A DNA stretch of 64,000 bases, taken from NCBI RefSeq assembly GCF_036711975.1, contig NC_091972.1, positions 12,963,001 through 13,027,000 on the forward strand, written 5' to 3'. Of this stretch, positions 1 through 10,170 are shown piece by piece (position 1 is the stretch's first letter; every line of letters begins with the position of its first letter). The position numbers and the translations under genes were made by a program. Origin of the DNA: Onthophagus taurus. Taxonomy: Eukaryota > Arthropoda > Insecta > Coleoptera > Scarabaeidae. The notes beneath the pieces are model-generated. The model did not search any database. It had not been told where the DNA came from and saw nothing but the letters and a program-made list of their open reading frames with translations.

Positions 1-1070
1 TATACATACAAATTAACATTGAAGTTATGAGTGTATTTATTTCAAAATATAATAAAAAAGGGTTTAAGAACACAAAATATACAATAATGACACGAAACTG
101 TCGAATTATCAATTACCTAACCTTCAAATTCAAAATCAAAATTCAAAATTGCCTGTGTGTGAACCTTCCTCGCATTCAACCAATCACGTACAAGGTCAAT
201 CTGGTGACAAATTTAAAATACTCCTCCTGGTTTAAAAACAGAGTATAGTTACTGTGAATCATGTTTTGTGGTGTTCTTTCTTAAGTTACTGTATTGTCGA
301 CTCCGAGACCTGCAACGAATGGCGCACATTTCGAAAAATATTAATTGATTCAGTGCTACTATGCTTCTTTCATTCGTCAATGGATCCGTGAATCATGTAG
401 TGTCGTGCTTTTTGACAACATTGTCTAAATTTGTCCAAAACTGTGAACATAAACGTGAAAAAATGGTCTATAATGTTCAAACAGTATCTAAAATTATGTA
501 TAGTTGTACTGTAATTGTTTAAAATCGCAAAAATGTGTTCAAATTCATCTAAACTTTTATAAAATTGTCTAAAATGATTCAAATTGTCTAAAATTAAAAA
601 CACTAAACCTAGAAACTTTCGAGTTTAGATGTGTGTCTTTTGAAAAAGCGTTTGACTTTTCCGACACTTCACTTCAACGCTTAACTTGGCATCAGAAACA
701 TCAAACGCTTTTTTAAAAGTCGAAAGTTTCTAGTGCTTCTTCTAGTTTTAGTTTGGTTGTCCAAACTTATTTAAAAGTGTATCCAAAATTGCCTAAAATG
801 ATCAAAATGTTTCTAATACTGTCTAATATGTCAAAATGTCTAAAATTATTTTAGCCTATTTTGTAAACTTTTGCCAAATTTTGGAAATTTTAGACACATT
901 ATGATCATTTCTGGCAATTTTAGACCTTGGAATCAGAAAGCTGAACATGTAATGACGTCAAAATCGTGAGAGATTTAACTTCCAGTCATTCCAAAGTTTG
1001 AATTTCCTACGATATACACTCGGGGGTATTTACCCAAGAGGTGTATTTAGAGGTATTTATAAAATTTAAT
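1..1070. other. AT-rich non-coding stretch with degenerate short repeats
   Basis: No gene is recognised here. The stretch at 420-900 is full of diverged copies of words such as TGTCTAAAAT, TGTCCAAA and TGATCAAAAT, which explains the long but low-complexity open frame on the minus strand. It may be intron or downstream flank of the NDC80 gene, whose C-terminal exons are missing from the visible part. I looked for them here and found nothing convincing. Confidence 0.5.
609..733. repeat. small inverted repeat, MITE-like
   Basis: CTAGAAACTTTCGA at 609-622 is repeated in inverted form at 720-733. A second inner inverted pair follows (AAAAGCGTTTGA near 645, TCAAACGCTTTT near 699). The flanking words (CACTAAACCTAGAAAC, GAGTTTAG) resemble the repeats in the BZW intron at 27.5-27.9 kb, so both may belong to one dispersed family. 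Confidence 0.6.
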
Positions 1071-1074
1071 TTAA

Positions 1075-1485
1075 ATTGAGTTGATGGCAGTTTTGCAAGC
1101 ACTTCAAGAATGCAGAGTCGATTATCGATATACCAAACTTATTTATAACATCTACAAGAATGCTACAATGACGGTAAAATTGCATGAAAGTACTCAAGAG
1201 AGTAGAAGTAGTAAAGTACTCATCGTGAGTAAAACAAGGCGATACACTGTAGGACCCAAATTGTTCATCACAATCCTCAGAGTGCATTTAAACAACTGGA
1301 TTTGACCCAAAAAGGCATAAACATTGATTGCAAATGTTTAAGTAATTTGCGCTACGCGGCCGATATAGTTCTTATTTCGGATAGCCTTGGAGAGATTAAA
1401 CTAATGCTGAACGACTTAAATGAGGTGTCTAAATATCAACAAGGAGAACTTGACACTTGGAAATGTCAAATCAAAACAATTGGTT
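1075..1485 (+). mobile_element. RTE-like LINE fragment (reverse transcriptase part)
   Basis: Two adjoining plus-strand reading frames give a partial reverse transcriptase. The second holds LSNLRYAADIVLISDSLGEI, which matches the RT block around the catalytic FADD box; here the second box residue is A, so YAAD replaces FADD. The first frame (LQALQECRVDYRYTKLIYNIY) matches the segment just upstream in RTE-type insect LINEs. The copy has frame breaks, is truncated at both ends and is certainly dead. Confidence 0.75.
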
Positions 1486-1489
1486 GCCA

Positions 1490-2315
1490 TGGTTAACCAC
1501 TGCTACTGCTATTTTCTATACCAAATGAATGGGAAATAATGAAACTTTAAATTAATTTTTCTCAAAAATTTTTTTATGTAACCGATATTAATATTTATTC
1601 TACATAATTCAGAAATAAATCCTCTTTCAAATTCCGATATAAAAATGGGGTGTTCCATTTAAAAAAAAACTTCGATGACGTCATAACTCGTTAAAAAATG
1701 ACGGAAAAAATTTAAAATATATACCAAAAAATTGCAAAAAGTTTCAATCTTTAGACCCGTTTCAGCGATTTTTTCATAAATTGTTTGTAATGATTTTATC
1801 GAATTTATCCGTTACTTTTGAAACGCACTGTATACACAAGCATTGCCATGTATGTGAGGCAATTAATCATTCTGAATGATTTGCGAATACTTTTAACTAT
1901 TCGCTACATTACGTTAAACTTGAAAGAGACGCCTACTGCTTGATGTTGCAGTACAACACTGTAGCATACTACATTGCAGTGCAGTGTTGATGGCTTAGTG
2001 CTGTTTGTTTATCTGTGAATGTTTCATTCAAGCGAACGAAACCATTCATGCAGGTCTCTGATCCATACTACAACCTACCTATTAATAAACCCTTTAAAGA
2101 TAACACAATAAAATAATCAATGAATTTCAAGAATGAACAAAAACAGACAAATTATATGAACTTTTGCTTCTGAACTTGCTCAGTGTGTGTACATCATTTA
2201 AGAAGTGCTGAACATTGTTGAACCAATGTTATTGGCGGATGCAAAAATACATAAAAATGTAAATATTGATCTATATAAAACTATAAATGGGATGAAATAC
2301 TCCATATTTCTCTAA
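1490..2315. other. non-coding, nothing recognised
   Basis: AT-rich sequence without a convincing coding exon on either strand. Around 1930-2000 a short word of the type TGCAGTACAACACTGTAGCA is locally repeated in both orientations (GTTGCAGTACAACACTG and CATTGCAGTGCAGTGTTG). If NDC80 continues into this DNA, this is intron. Confidence 0.4.
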
Positions 2316-2320
2316 TATAA

Positions 2321-2587
2321 TAAAATATGATGTAGGTAAAAGTAAAAACTTTTTGAGAAATACTAAAATGTTTAATTCAAACATGTTTCAAAACTAATGT
2401 TTCATCTTCAGTACCTAAATCTTAAATTTATTCTTAAATTCTTTCTTAAATTTCTATAATTCTTGTATTTTTTCTTAAATTTAGGTACTGAAGATAAAAC
2501 ATTAGTTTCGAAACATGTTTGCTTGAATTGAATTAAACATTTTAGTATTTCTCAAAAAGTTTTTACTTTTACCTACATCATATTTTA
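2321..2587. repeat. foldback (palindromic) element
   Basis: The left arm starts with TAAAATATGATGTAGGT at 2321-2337 and the right arm ends with its reverse complement at 2571-2587. Pairing continues through about 100 bp per arm (AAACTTTTTGAGAAATACTAAAA and onward) up to a short AT loop near 2425-2475. It has no coding capacity. Both arms carry the CTGAAGA-hairpin-GAAAC word described in the findings. Confidence 0.85.
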
Positions 2588-2611
2588 TATAAAACTAAAT
2601 TTCAAATATAC

Positions 2612-2692
2612 AACTGCAAATTTAATGGGTATTTCATTTTAAACCACATAAAATTTGTAAAAAAGGTGTGGATTAGATATGAAAAATTTCTT
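2612..2692. mobile_element. relic of a pogo-type transposon right end
   Basis: The segment around CATAAAATTTGTAAAAA, followed by GGTGTGGATTAGAT, matches the right terminal region of the pogo-type element at 53973-55258 (CATAAAATTTGTAAAAA is replaced there by ATATAAAATTTGTAAAAA, then GGGTGCGGATTAGATTC). Similarity extends about 75 bp and then fades where the terminal TACGGTA would lie. That is only a few bases from the splice donor of NDC80 exon 3 at 2695. Confidence 0.6.
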
Positions 2693-2695
2693 TAC

Positions 2696-4081
2696 CTGCG
2701 ACATATTTTCTTGCAAATGTCCTTTCTGAGGAATTAAAAACTCCTGCATTTTCGGTAAATACTTTAAATGGCGTATAATAGTACTATTTATATTTTCAAT
2801 CACATTAATTATTTTACATTTAACATCCATTAATTCCATATCGATTTGTGAAGATTGCTCTTTATTTTCATTTTCTTGCTTACTTTTTAATTCAAGTTCA
2901 AAAGATAATAAAGTATGTTCTTCAACAATTTTTTTCCATTCCTCCAAAGAACATGGTTGATCATTTAGTGCTTTCTTCAGTTGCTTTTCTTCCTCAAGAC
3001 TATTAAGGTATTTATTTTGTAACACTTCCTCATCCCTTTCAAGTCGATCGCGTTCATTAATGGCTACAGTGTTTCGTAATTCTATTTCCCTGTTCTTTGC
3101 TTGTATCTCATTTAAACGTGTTTTAAGGGTAACATTTTTCTCAGTGGCTTCTTGTAGATCTCGTCGTACTTTCTTTTCGATTTGTTGGCATTCTTCGTAA
3201 CATTGCATTCTTAACTTGTTTTCCTTGTAAAGGTATTCTTTACAGCTTTGGCGAAATGTTTCAGTAATCTTTTCTGATCCACCATTCTTATCAGACATGT
3301 CTTTAAAACGACCCATGAAAAACTTAAAACCTATTCTATGTTTATTAGATTGCTCTGCATCTAAAATCTTATGTATTGCCTCAATTTCATCCAAAAGCCA
3401 AACCCAAATGGATAAAATATACTGGAAATTATGAGGTACTGTTGGAGCCTTTAAAACGGACATTTTTATCTGCGAAGGGAACTTGAATAGTTTTAGATAT
3501 TCACCAATAGCATCGATTTTTTTCGGATCTATTTCTATTCTGGGATCAATTTCATTCCATAGTATTTTCATGGTTTGTACGTATACGGCCATTGTGAGAG
3601 GTTTTAAAGTCTGTATGGTAGGGTCTTTATTTCTAAAATATTTTTTAACCCTTGAAAATTGAGAGGTTAAAAATTCTGTATTAATTACTGAATACTTTGA
3701 ACCACTACTTAGAGGTGTTCTTATACTGGATGATGAACCTAAAACAAATAATAAAACCGTATTATGACACAAAAAATCTTTTTATAACAACATACATGAC
3801 GTAAGCGGTGTTGCACATAAATCTTGCAAATTAACACAGCTTTTTGATCGAACGTTTCGGTAATTTTGAGGAACCGCGAGATGGGAAGATGAGGGAACCC
3901 TTCGTATTGCGTTGCTTGAACTACGACTAAATCGACTTTTCCTTTGACTATCTCTGCAATAATTTGAGAATGATATACTTGATTTTTTTAGTAGAATGGT
4001 GTAAACTTACTTTACAGGAATTCGGGATTGTCTAGAACCACTGTTGACCACTGACTGATGAAAGGTTGGCGAACGATCCAT
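2696..4081 (-). CDS. Ndc80: NDC80 (HEC1) kinetochore protein, N-terminal 424 residues
   Basis: NDC80 is the microtubule-binding subunit of the NDC80 complex at the outer kinetochore. I read three exons on the minus strand: 4081-4011, 3953-3796 and 3738-2696. All borders are GT-AG and the phases agree (71, 158 and 1043 nt, sum 1272). The start MDRSPTFHQ opens a basic, Ser/Arg-rich tail of about 85 residues, as in the family. Then comes the calponin-homology domain (about residues 100-215, with LTMAVYVQTMKILWNEIDP and ILSIWVWLLDEIEAI), followed by a long heptad coiled coil from about residue 240. Exon 3 is followed by the donor CAG|GTAAAG at 2695. The frame stays open for another 18 codons to a stop at 2639, which is probably intron read-through. 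Family members have about 600-680 residues, so the C-terminal coiled coil and globular part are missing from the visible sequence. Identity is near certain; completeness is not. Confidence 0.9.
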
Positions 4082-5030
4082 TTCTTACAAATTCAAACAA
4101 TAAATTCTTACAACTAAAAACTTTTAACTAATAATAACATATATGACGGTTAAGATTCAAACATTTACAAATTGACAGTAACTATCAAAATCAACGTGAT
4201 ATTTAACCAGTGTTGCCAACTATTATTGTGTGAAGACAATTTAAAATATATATTCAAAAATAAATAGTACAATAAATGAAAAACGAGATATATATGTAGT
4301 TTTTATTTTAATACATTATCACAACGGTTAAATACCAGCATTGACTATTTTATACCAGACTGCTAACCGCTACGTAAAAATTGGTAACGCGTAAAGTGTT
4401 ATTTTTGGATTTGTCCGCTATGGGGGCGCTGTTGGATTTTATAATAATAATGGATATGATTAAGAGATGGCAGCACTATTTTTGATTTATATTCCGCCTC
4501 TTATATTTTCTTATACTAATAATAAAAATTGTTTAATATTTCTTTTTTAATTAATAAATAAAATTTTATTGTATGAAAACATTATACGTTTTCCGTAAAA
4601 ACCGGTTGTTTCTACCAGTTTATTTTCATTAAAAAATAATATTAATTTTTAGAGAAATTTTTTCAATACTTTGATCAATTTTAAGAGTTGTTCTATCTGG
4701 TTTTAAGTTAAGTACTTGGGGAAATCCCGAGATAACTGACAGGTTGTTTCCACCAGTTTCTACGAAAAAAGTTGGTAAAGGCGGGCTTAACGTCGCAGGC
4801 GGAGTTTATTTTAGTTTATTTGCTTTAAATATCTATAATTATTATTTAAAACTAGTTAATAAACCTAAAATTATTGGTCTTTAATTGTAAACAAGCTTTA
4901 TCTTTTATTAATATTTTGAAATAATATAGTAATAAGGGGTTAAAAGGCACGGAAACAAAATATATTAAAAGGTCGAGCTTGAGCGGAGAGTAGAGGATTT
5001 CCATTAAAGTCCATCCTAAATAAAATATTG
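4082..5030. other. NDC80 upstream region and intergenic DNA
   Basis: The word TTGACAG at 4172-4178, about 90 bp upstream of the NDC80 start codon, is shared with other promoters of this window. Two related words, ACCGGTTGTTTCTACCAGTTT near 4601 and ACAGGTTGTTTCCACCAGTTT near 4740, suggest an old local duplication. No gene is seen. Confidence 0.4.
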
Positions 5031-5043
5031 AAACATTTATTAT

Positions 5044-5155
5044 AGTACTTGAGGTGGAGGTACTTCAGATAGAGATACTTGAGGTAGTGATAGAGGTACT
5101 TGAGATAGAGATAGAGGTTCTTGAGGTAGGGGTACTTGGCTAGAGATACTTCAAT
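5044..5155. repeat. imperfect short tandem repeat, GGTACTTGAGATAGAG type
   Basis: About six diverged units built on GTACTTGAGGTAGAGATA follow one another (for example at 5046, 5072, 5093 and 5126). It is a purine-rich minisatellite on the plus strand with no coding sense. Confidence 0.8.
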
Positions 5156-5334
5156 GAAGTGGCGAACCAGTTCGCGTATCGTGTAGATCTAGCTTTATAC
5201 AAGCATATGTTGTTTCTTCTAAGAAGAAAACCTTTCGGAAGAAGAACGCATCCCTGGAAGAGCTAGAGGTCGAGCTAGAGAGATAAAGATAAATAAAAAA
5301 ACAAACAAAGATAAAATTATTCTTAATTTTATTT

Positions 5335-5615
5335 TCTTTGAAAAAAGTTAATGTCTTTTTTATGTATGACTCTTTATCCAACTCAACGAGGCCTGCATTT
5401 TTGTCTCCCATGGTAACAATACGATTTTCTATTTTAATATTATGTTTCAGATTTTTAATGATGCGAAGAATTAATTTAGTATGGAAAGATTTTATGTTGA
5501 CGTTCTTATTCCCACTCGTTTTCCCTCACTCTTTCACCTTTATCATCTGGCGAACGTTCCTTATGACCTTCAGTCCAATTTCATCCCTCATCATTTTGAC
5601 TCAAGTTATTTAATT
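5335..5615 (-). mobile_element. Penelope-like element remnant, start of reverse transcriptase
   Basis: The minus-strand frame through 5411-5335 reads IVTMGDKNAGLVELDKESYI, which resembles the conserved ADKGNAxVxLDxxDYIxK block at the start of Penelope-type reverse transcriptases. The sequence upstream of it, up to about 5615, is compatible with the region before that block. It is a broken, truncated fragment. Confidence 0.5.
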
Positions 5616-6164
5616 TTAAAGGAAATTTTAACGTGTTAATTGTAAGTTTAAAAATTTTCTTTCTTTTTTGATTTCTTATATTTAGTCATTATGATTCTTT
5701 CTCTATAGGTTTGGTAATTTGTTTTGTCGTTAATTTTTAACATTTATTTTTAAACACTTTGAAAAACGAGATTTACGATGAATAGAAAAATGCCATTTTA
5801 ATTTTTTGGATTTTTCAATTTACTCTTCAAGTTTTTTTTACATTTGAATTTTTCGTAAACGGAATCTTTTTGAAGAAATACTCTGAAACAATACTCTCTT
5901 CACTCTCGATGCTCCTACACCGACGGTAATTATATATATTTTTTATCTGTGTTTTTGTTATATCTGAATGTTCCTAAGTCCTGCCTGAAGAAGAACGATA
6001 ATCGTTCGAAATCTTCGAAGATACCACCGAAATAAAATATTTTCATCGTTTATACGACTTTTAATTTTTTTTAGCAGCAAAAAACCATACAACTTACCTG
6101 GAAAAAAACCACCAAATCGATAATAGAGGCATCTCCAATAGGCCCCGAGATCAAGAAAACCTTA

Positions 6165-6440
6165 ATCCCCATGGAAAAATCAAGCAGGTGCCCCAAACTC
6201 TATAGTCTGCCCAAAATCCCCTCCCTCAGGAAGGCTGCTCCGGATCGGGGACGGTGTAGGACCGTTTGCCAAGTGGCTGACAAGTGCAGGTCATCTCTCT
6301 TGTTGAAGGTACCGTTCTTCTCTATTTCGATGGACTCGCGGATGAGTCTGGTGCTCCAATGTGGAACGTTGGCTATTTCCATATCGGAAGCTGCTAGTTT
6401 TCCATATATACAACATATACATAGAATAATCATGCAAAAT
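6165..6440 (-). mobile_element. probable Penelope-like element remnant, C-terminal (endonuclease) end
   Basis: The minus-strand frame reads HWSTRLIRESIEIEKNG, then FNKRDDLHLSATW, which recalls the RLIREAIEI...NFNREDGxxLSxTW segment at the C-terminal end of GIY-YIG-bearing Penelope-type proteins. It lies upstream, in the minus sense, of the reverse-transcriptase start at 5335-5615. That order (end of one copy before the start of the next) is what partial tandem copies of this family give. It is broken; the assignment is moderate. Confidence 0.45.
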
Positions 6441-7126
6441 TGATGGCATTTGATATTAAAATAGTATTATTTAAGTGTTTGCCTAACCTATCCTTTGATA
6501 TGGACTCCCTCAGCTGATAGAATGAGAGTCATTCGACTTGCGCATACTACATATCAATCCTATTATTCCACGTGGAAAATAACCATGATGCTCTGATCTC
6601 AATGAGAGTTAGTACTTTCATGGAGGCATTGTCGTTAGTGAGGCTTACAAACCCTCCAGCATGCCTATGAAGTGGGTATATTTGCATCATGGTTATTTTC
6701 CACGTGGAATAATAGGATTGATATGCTGTATGCCCAAGCTGAATGACTCTCATTCAGTCAGCGGAAGTAGTCGATATCAAAGGATAGGTTCGGCAAATAC
6801 TTAAATAATACTATTTTAATATTCAATTATTTTGCACGAATTTTCTATTTATATGTACATATGGTACACTGGCTCAAGATATATAAGTATTCAATATATT
6901 TTCCACGAGGAATTATAATAAAAATTGCATATTTACGTATAACTAAAATATTCATGCAAAATAATTTGATATTAAAATACTATTATTTAAGTGTTTGCCT
7001 AACCTACCATTTAAATGACTCCACGTATCTACCGACTGGAAGTCTGGCCCCTAGTTAGAAAAAAAATAATTTTGATTAAATTCGCTATAACTAAAGAACG
7101 GTTTGACCGACTTCAACGTTCTATAT

Positions 7127-7530
7127 AATAATAATAATAATAAATGCCTTTATTAGAAAATAAGCTTAATTGTACAAAAAAAAAACATACAAAAGAAAAT
7201 AGGCGAGTTCCAGCTTGTACTAGTTAGTACAGCTGCTCTAACTAACCTAAGAAACAAAAAAGAAAAACATGACTCGGCCAAAAATTACAAAGCAAAAGCT
7301 AGATACAACAACAAGATTGCAAAACATGTCAGATCAGCGTTTGCCCCAATGTAGACATTGTTCAAGAAAACAAGAATATTTCTGTGTAAATTTAAACCTT
7401 CGTAGTGAGAACCCCTTGCAATTATCGTCCACCTCATTATATTTCGAAGTTATTTGAAATATGTATGATCTCTGAAACAAAGACAAACGATAGAAGGGTG
7501 GCGACAGTCTTCCGCGAAATCGCGTATTAA
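7127..7530 (-). mobile_element. 5'-truncated non-LTR retroelement inserted in array unit 1
   Basis: In unit 2 the host sequence reads GTTCTATATCTCAAACG (9715-9731). In unit 1 the same sequence is split, with GTTCTATA before position 7127 and TATCTCAAACG after 7530. The insert begins on the plus strand with AATAATAATAATAATAAATG, the complement of an (ATT)n tail, so it is a minus-strand retroelement 3' end of about 400 bp. I could not assign its family from the short coding scraps. The target duplication is at most a few bases. Confidence 0.7.
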
Positions 7531-8135
7531 TATCTCAAACGAAAGCTTGCGTCTGGCTGAATAATTATGTGTAAAGCATATTGAACACTTCCATATCTGA
7601 AGCTGCTAGTTTTCCATATGTATATGTAAATAGAATAATCATGCAAAATAATTTGATATTAAAATAGTATTATTTAAGTGTTTGCCTAACCTACCCTTTG
7701 ATATGGGCTCCCCCGCTGATAGAATGAGAGTCATTCAGCTTGCGCATACTACATATCAATCCTATTATTCCACGTGGAAAATAGCCATGATGCTCTGATC
7801 TCAATGAGAGTTAGTACTTTCATGGAGGCATTGTCGTTAGCGAGGCTTACAAACCCTCCAGCATGCCTACGAAGTGGGTATAGTTGCATCATGGTTATTT
7901 TCCACGTGGAATAATAGGATTGATATGCTGTATGCCCAAGCCGAATGACTCTCATTCTGTCAGCGGAAGGAGTCGATATCAAAGGATACGTTCGGCAAAC
8001 ACTTAAATAATACTATTTTAATATTAAGTTATTATACACGAATTTTCTATTTATATGTACATATGGTACACTGACTCAAGATATAGAATTATTCAATGTA
8101 TTTTCCACGAGGAATTATACTAAAAATTGCATATA

Positions 8136-9528
8136 CCGGGTGTCCCTCAAAAGTGGCTCACCCCCATATTTTTCTTTATTATTGGTGATATAAAAAAACC
8201 ATTTGGAATGCATAGTTAGGTCGCTAAAACGGATTATTACGACATGAAATCATTCTTTTTGTACTTCCGGTTATACCGGATGTGAGTACTAATTTCGCTA
8301 TTTTTTTAAATCTATAATTTTTTTTCTTCAGTTGGGTTTATAGTATAATTTCACATAACTTTTACTTGAAAAAATTTTCACGATCGCTTATAATTTTTGA
8401 AAAAAAAATTATTTTCGTTATTTTATAACGTTTTAGTACCTTCGGAAAATGTATTACAACTTTTGACGCATAGTAGCTAGGTTAATAATATAAACTACGT
8501 TATGTCCCTCTTGATTTGCTATTTCTCGAGCAGTGATCACTGCTACGCTTTAGTCAGTGGTTCTTTTTTAATAATGGTGTAAATTAACAGTTGTATTAAA
8601 TTAGTTTCAAAAGAAAACGCGATCAAACAATTAAGTTTAATTCAATTATTTTTGATTTTTTTCTTTATTTTTTGTTCTTTTACACTAAATGTTCTGTAGC
8701 TGATAATAACTTACAATGTCCATTGTACATTATAATTTGGATTATTTACTTTATTTTGGTTAAAACCTCTCAGATCACCTGACCTCACACCTTTAGATTC
8801 TTTTTATGGGGCAAAATCAAAAATGAGCTGTATAATACACCACTAAGGTCTCGTGAGGTATTAGAAAATAAATCGAGTTAGAAATTGTATTACCTAAATA
8901 TCTCCGCAGGAATAACGTCGAGTCGTTAGATCGACAATACGCAAGATACAATTATGTCAAAATCGAGGCGGGAGCATTTTGAAAATTTAGAAAATTAGTT
9001 TTTTTGAACTTACAATTGAATTAAATTTAATTGTTGGATAGCGTTTTTCTTTTAAAACTAATTTAATACAACTGTTAATTTACACCATTATTAAAAAAGA
9101 ACCACTAACTAAAGCATAGCAGTGATCACTGCTCGAGGAATAGCAAATCAAGAGGGACATAACGTAGTTTGTACTATTAACCTAGGTACTATGCGTCAAA
9201 AGTTGTAATACATTTTCCGAAGGTACTAAAACGTTAAAAAATAACGAAAATAATTTTTTTTTTCAAAAATTATAAGCGATCGTGAAAATTTTTTCAAGTA
9301 AAAGTTATGTGAATTTATACTGTCTACTCAACTGAAGAAAAAAAAATTATAGATATAAATAAATAGCGAAATTAGTACTCACATCCAGTGTAACCGGAAG
9401 TACAAAAAGAATGATTTCATGTCGTAATAATCCGTTTTAGCGACCTAACTATGCATTCCAAATGGTTTTCTTATATCACCAATAATAAAGAAAAATATGG
9501 GGGTGAGCCACTTTTGAGGGACACCCGG
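8136..9528 (+). mobile_element. mariner-family foldback element with about 515-bp terminal inverted repeats
   Basis: The ends are CCGGGTGTCCCTCAAAAGTG at 8136 and its complement ending at 9528, flanked by TA on both sides. Arms run about 8136-8650 and 9011-9528 and pair almost perfectly. The loop holds a plus-strand transposase scrap, RSPDLTPLDSFYGAKSKMSC (around 8765-8830), which matches the SPDLTPLDFFLWG box near the last catalytic residue of mariner transposases, plus a decayed C-terminal end. The array unit without this insert is present at about 6918-6945. It is dead as an autonomous element. Confidence 0.9.
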
Positions 9529-10170
9529 TATACGTATAACTAAAATATTCCTGCAAAATAATTTGATATTAAAATACTATTATTTAAGTGTTTGCCTAAC
9601 CTACCATTGAAATGACTCCACGTATCTACCGACTGGAAGTCTGGCCCCTAGTTAGAAAAAAAATAATTTTGATTAAATTCGCTATAACTAAAGAACGGTT
9701 TGACCGATTTTAATGTTCTATATCTCAAACGAAACCTTGCGTCTGGCTGAATAATTATGTGTAAAGTATATTGAACACTTCCATATCTGAATCTGCTAGT
9801 TTTCCATATGTATATGTAAATAGAATAATCATGCAAAATAATTTGATATTAAAATAGTATTATTTAAGTGGATGCCTAACCTATCCTTTGGTATGGACTC
9901 CCTCTGCTGATAGAATGAGAGTCATTCGGCTTGCGCATACTATATATCAATCCTATTATTCCACGTGGAAAATAACCATAATGCTCTGATCTCAGTGAGA
10001 GGTAGTACTTTCATGGAGGCATTGTCGTTAGCGAGGCTTACAAACCCTCCAGCATGCCTATGAAGTGGGTATATCTGCATCGTGATTATTTTCCACGTTT
10101 TCATATGTACATATGGTACACTAGCTCAAGATATGGAAGTATTCAATATATTTTCAACAAGGAATAATAT

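Larger units (their letters stand above)
6377..10170. repeat. three-unit tandem array (unit about 800 bp) with internal palindrome
   Basis: Units start at about 6377, 7589 and 9779 with TTCCATATCNGAAGCTGCTAG. After taking out two later insertions (7127-7530 and 8136-9528) the first two units are each about 800 bp. The third is partial and has lost the right palindrome arm. Each complete unit has a stem of roughly 150 bp per arm (left arm about 6480-6600, right arm about 6670-6810 in unit 1), with TTCCACGTGGAAAATA and its complement. The outer part ends with a shared segment (ATGACTCCACGTATCTACCG, then CTGGAAGTCTGGCCCCTAGT) and a run that opens the next unit. Short open frames in the stem occur on both strands because it is a palindrome; they are not genes. 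Confidence 0.85.

Noticed and set aside
370-603. Missing C-terminal NDC80 exon on the minus strand
   Set aside because: The open frame is low-complexity (repeated TCTAAA words) and has no similarity to the NDC80 coiled-coil end.
5985-6012. Functional hammerhead ribozyme
   Set aside because: The core has CTGAAGA where CTGATGA is needed, and it lies antisense to the nearby Penelope-like pieces; kept only as a recurrent motif, not called as an RNA gene.
6547-7982. Two nearly identical small minus-strand proteins as a gene family
   Set aside because: They are the two copies of a palindromic repeat arm in the tandem array, not genes.
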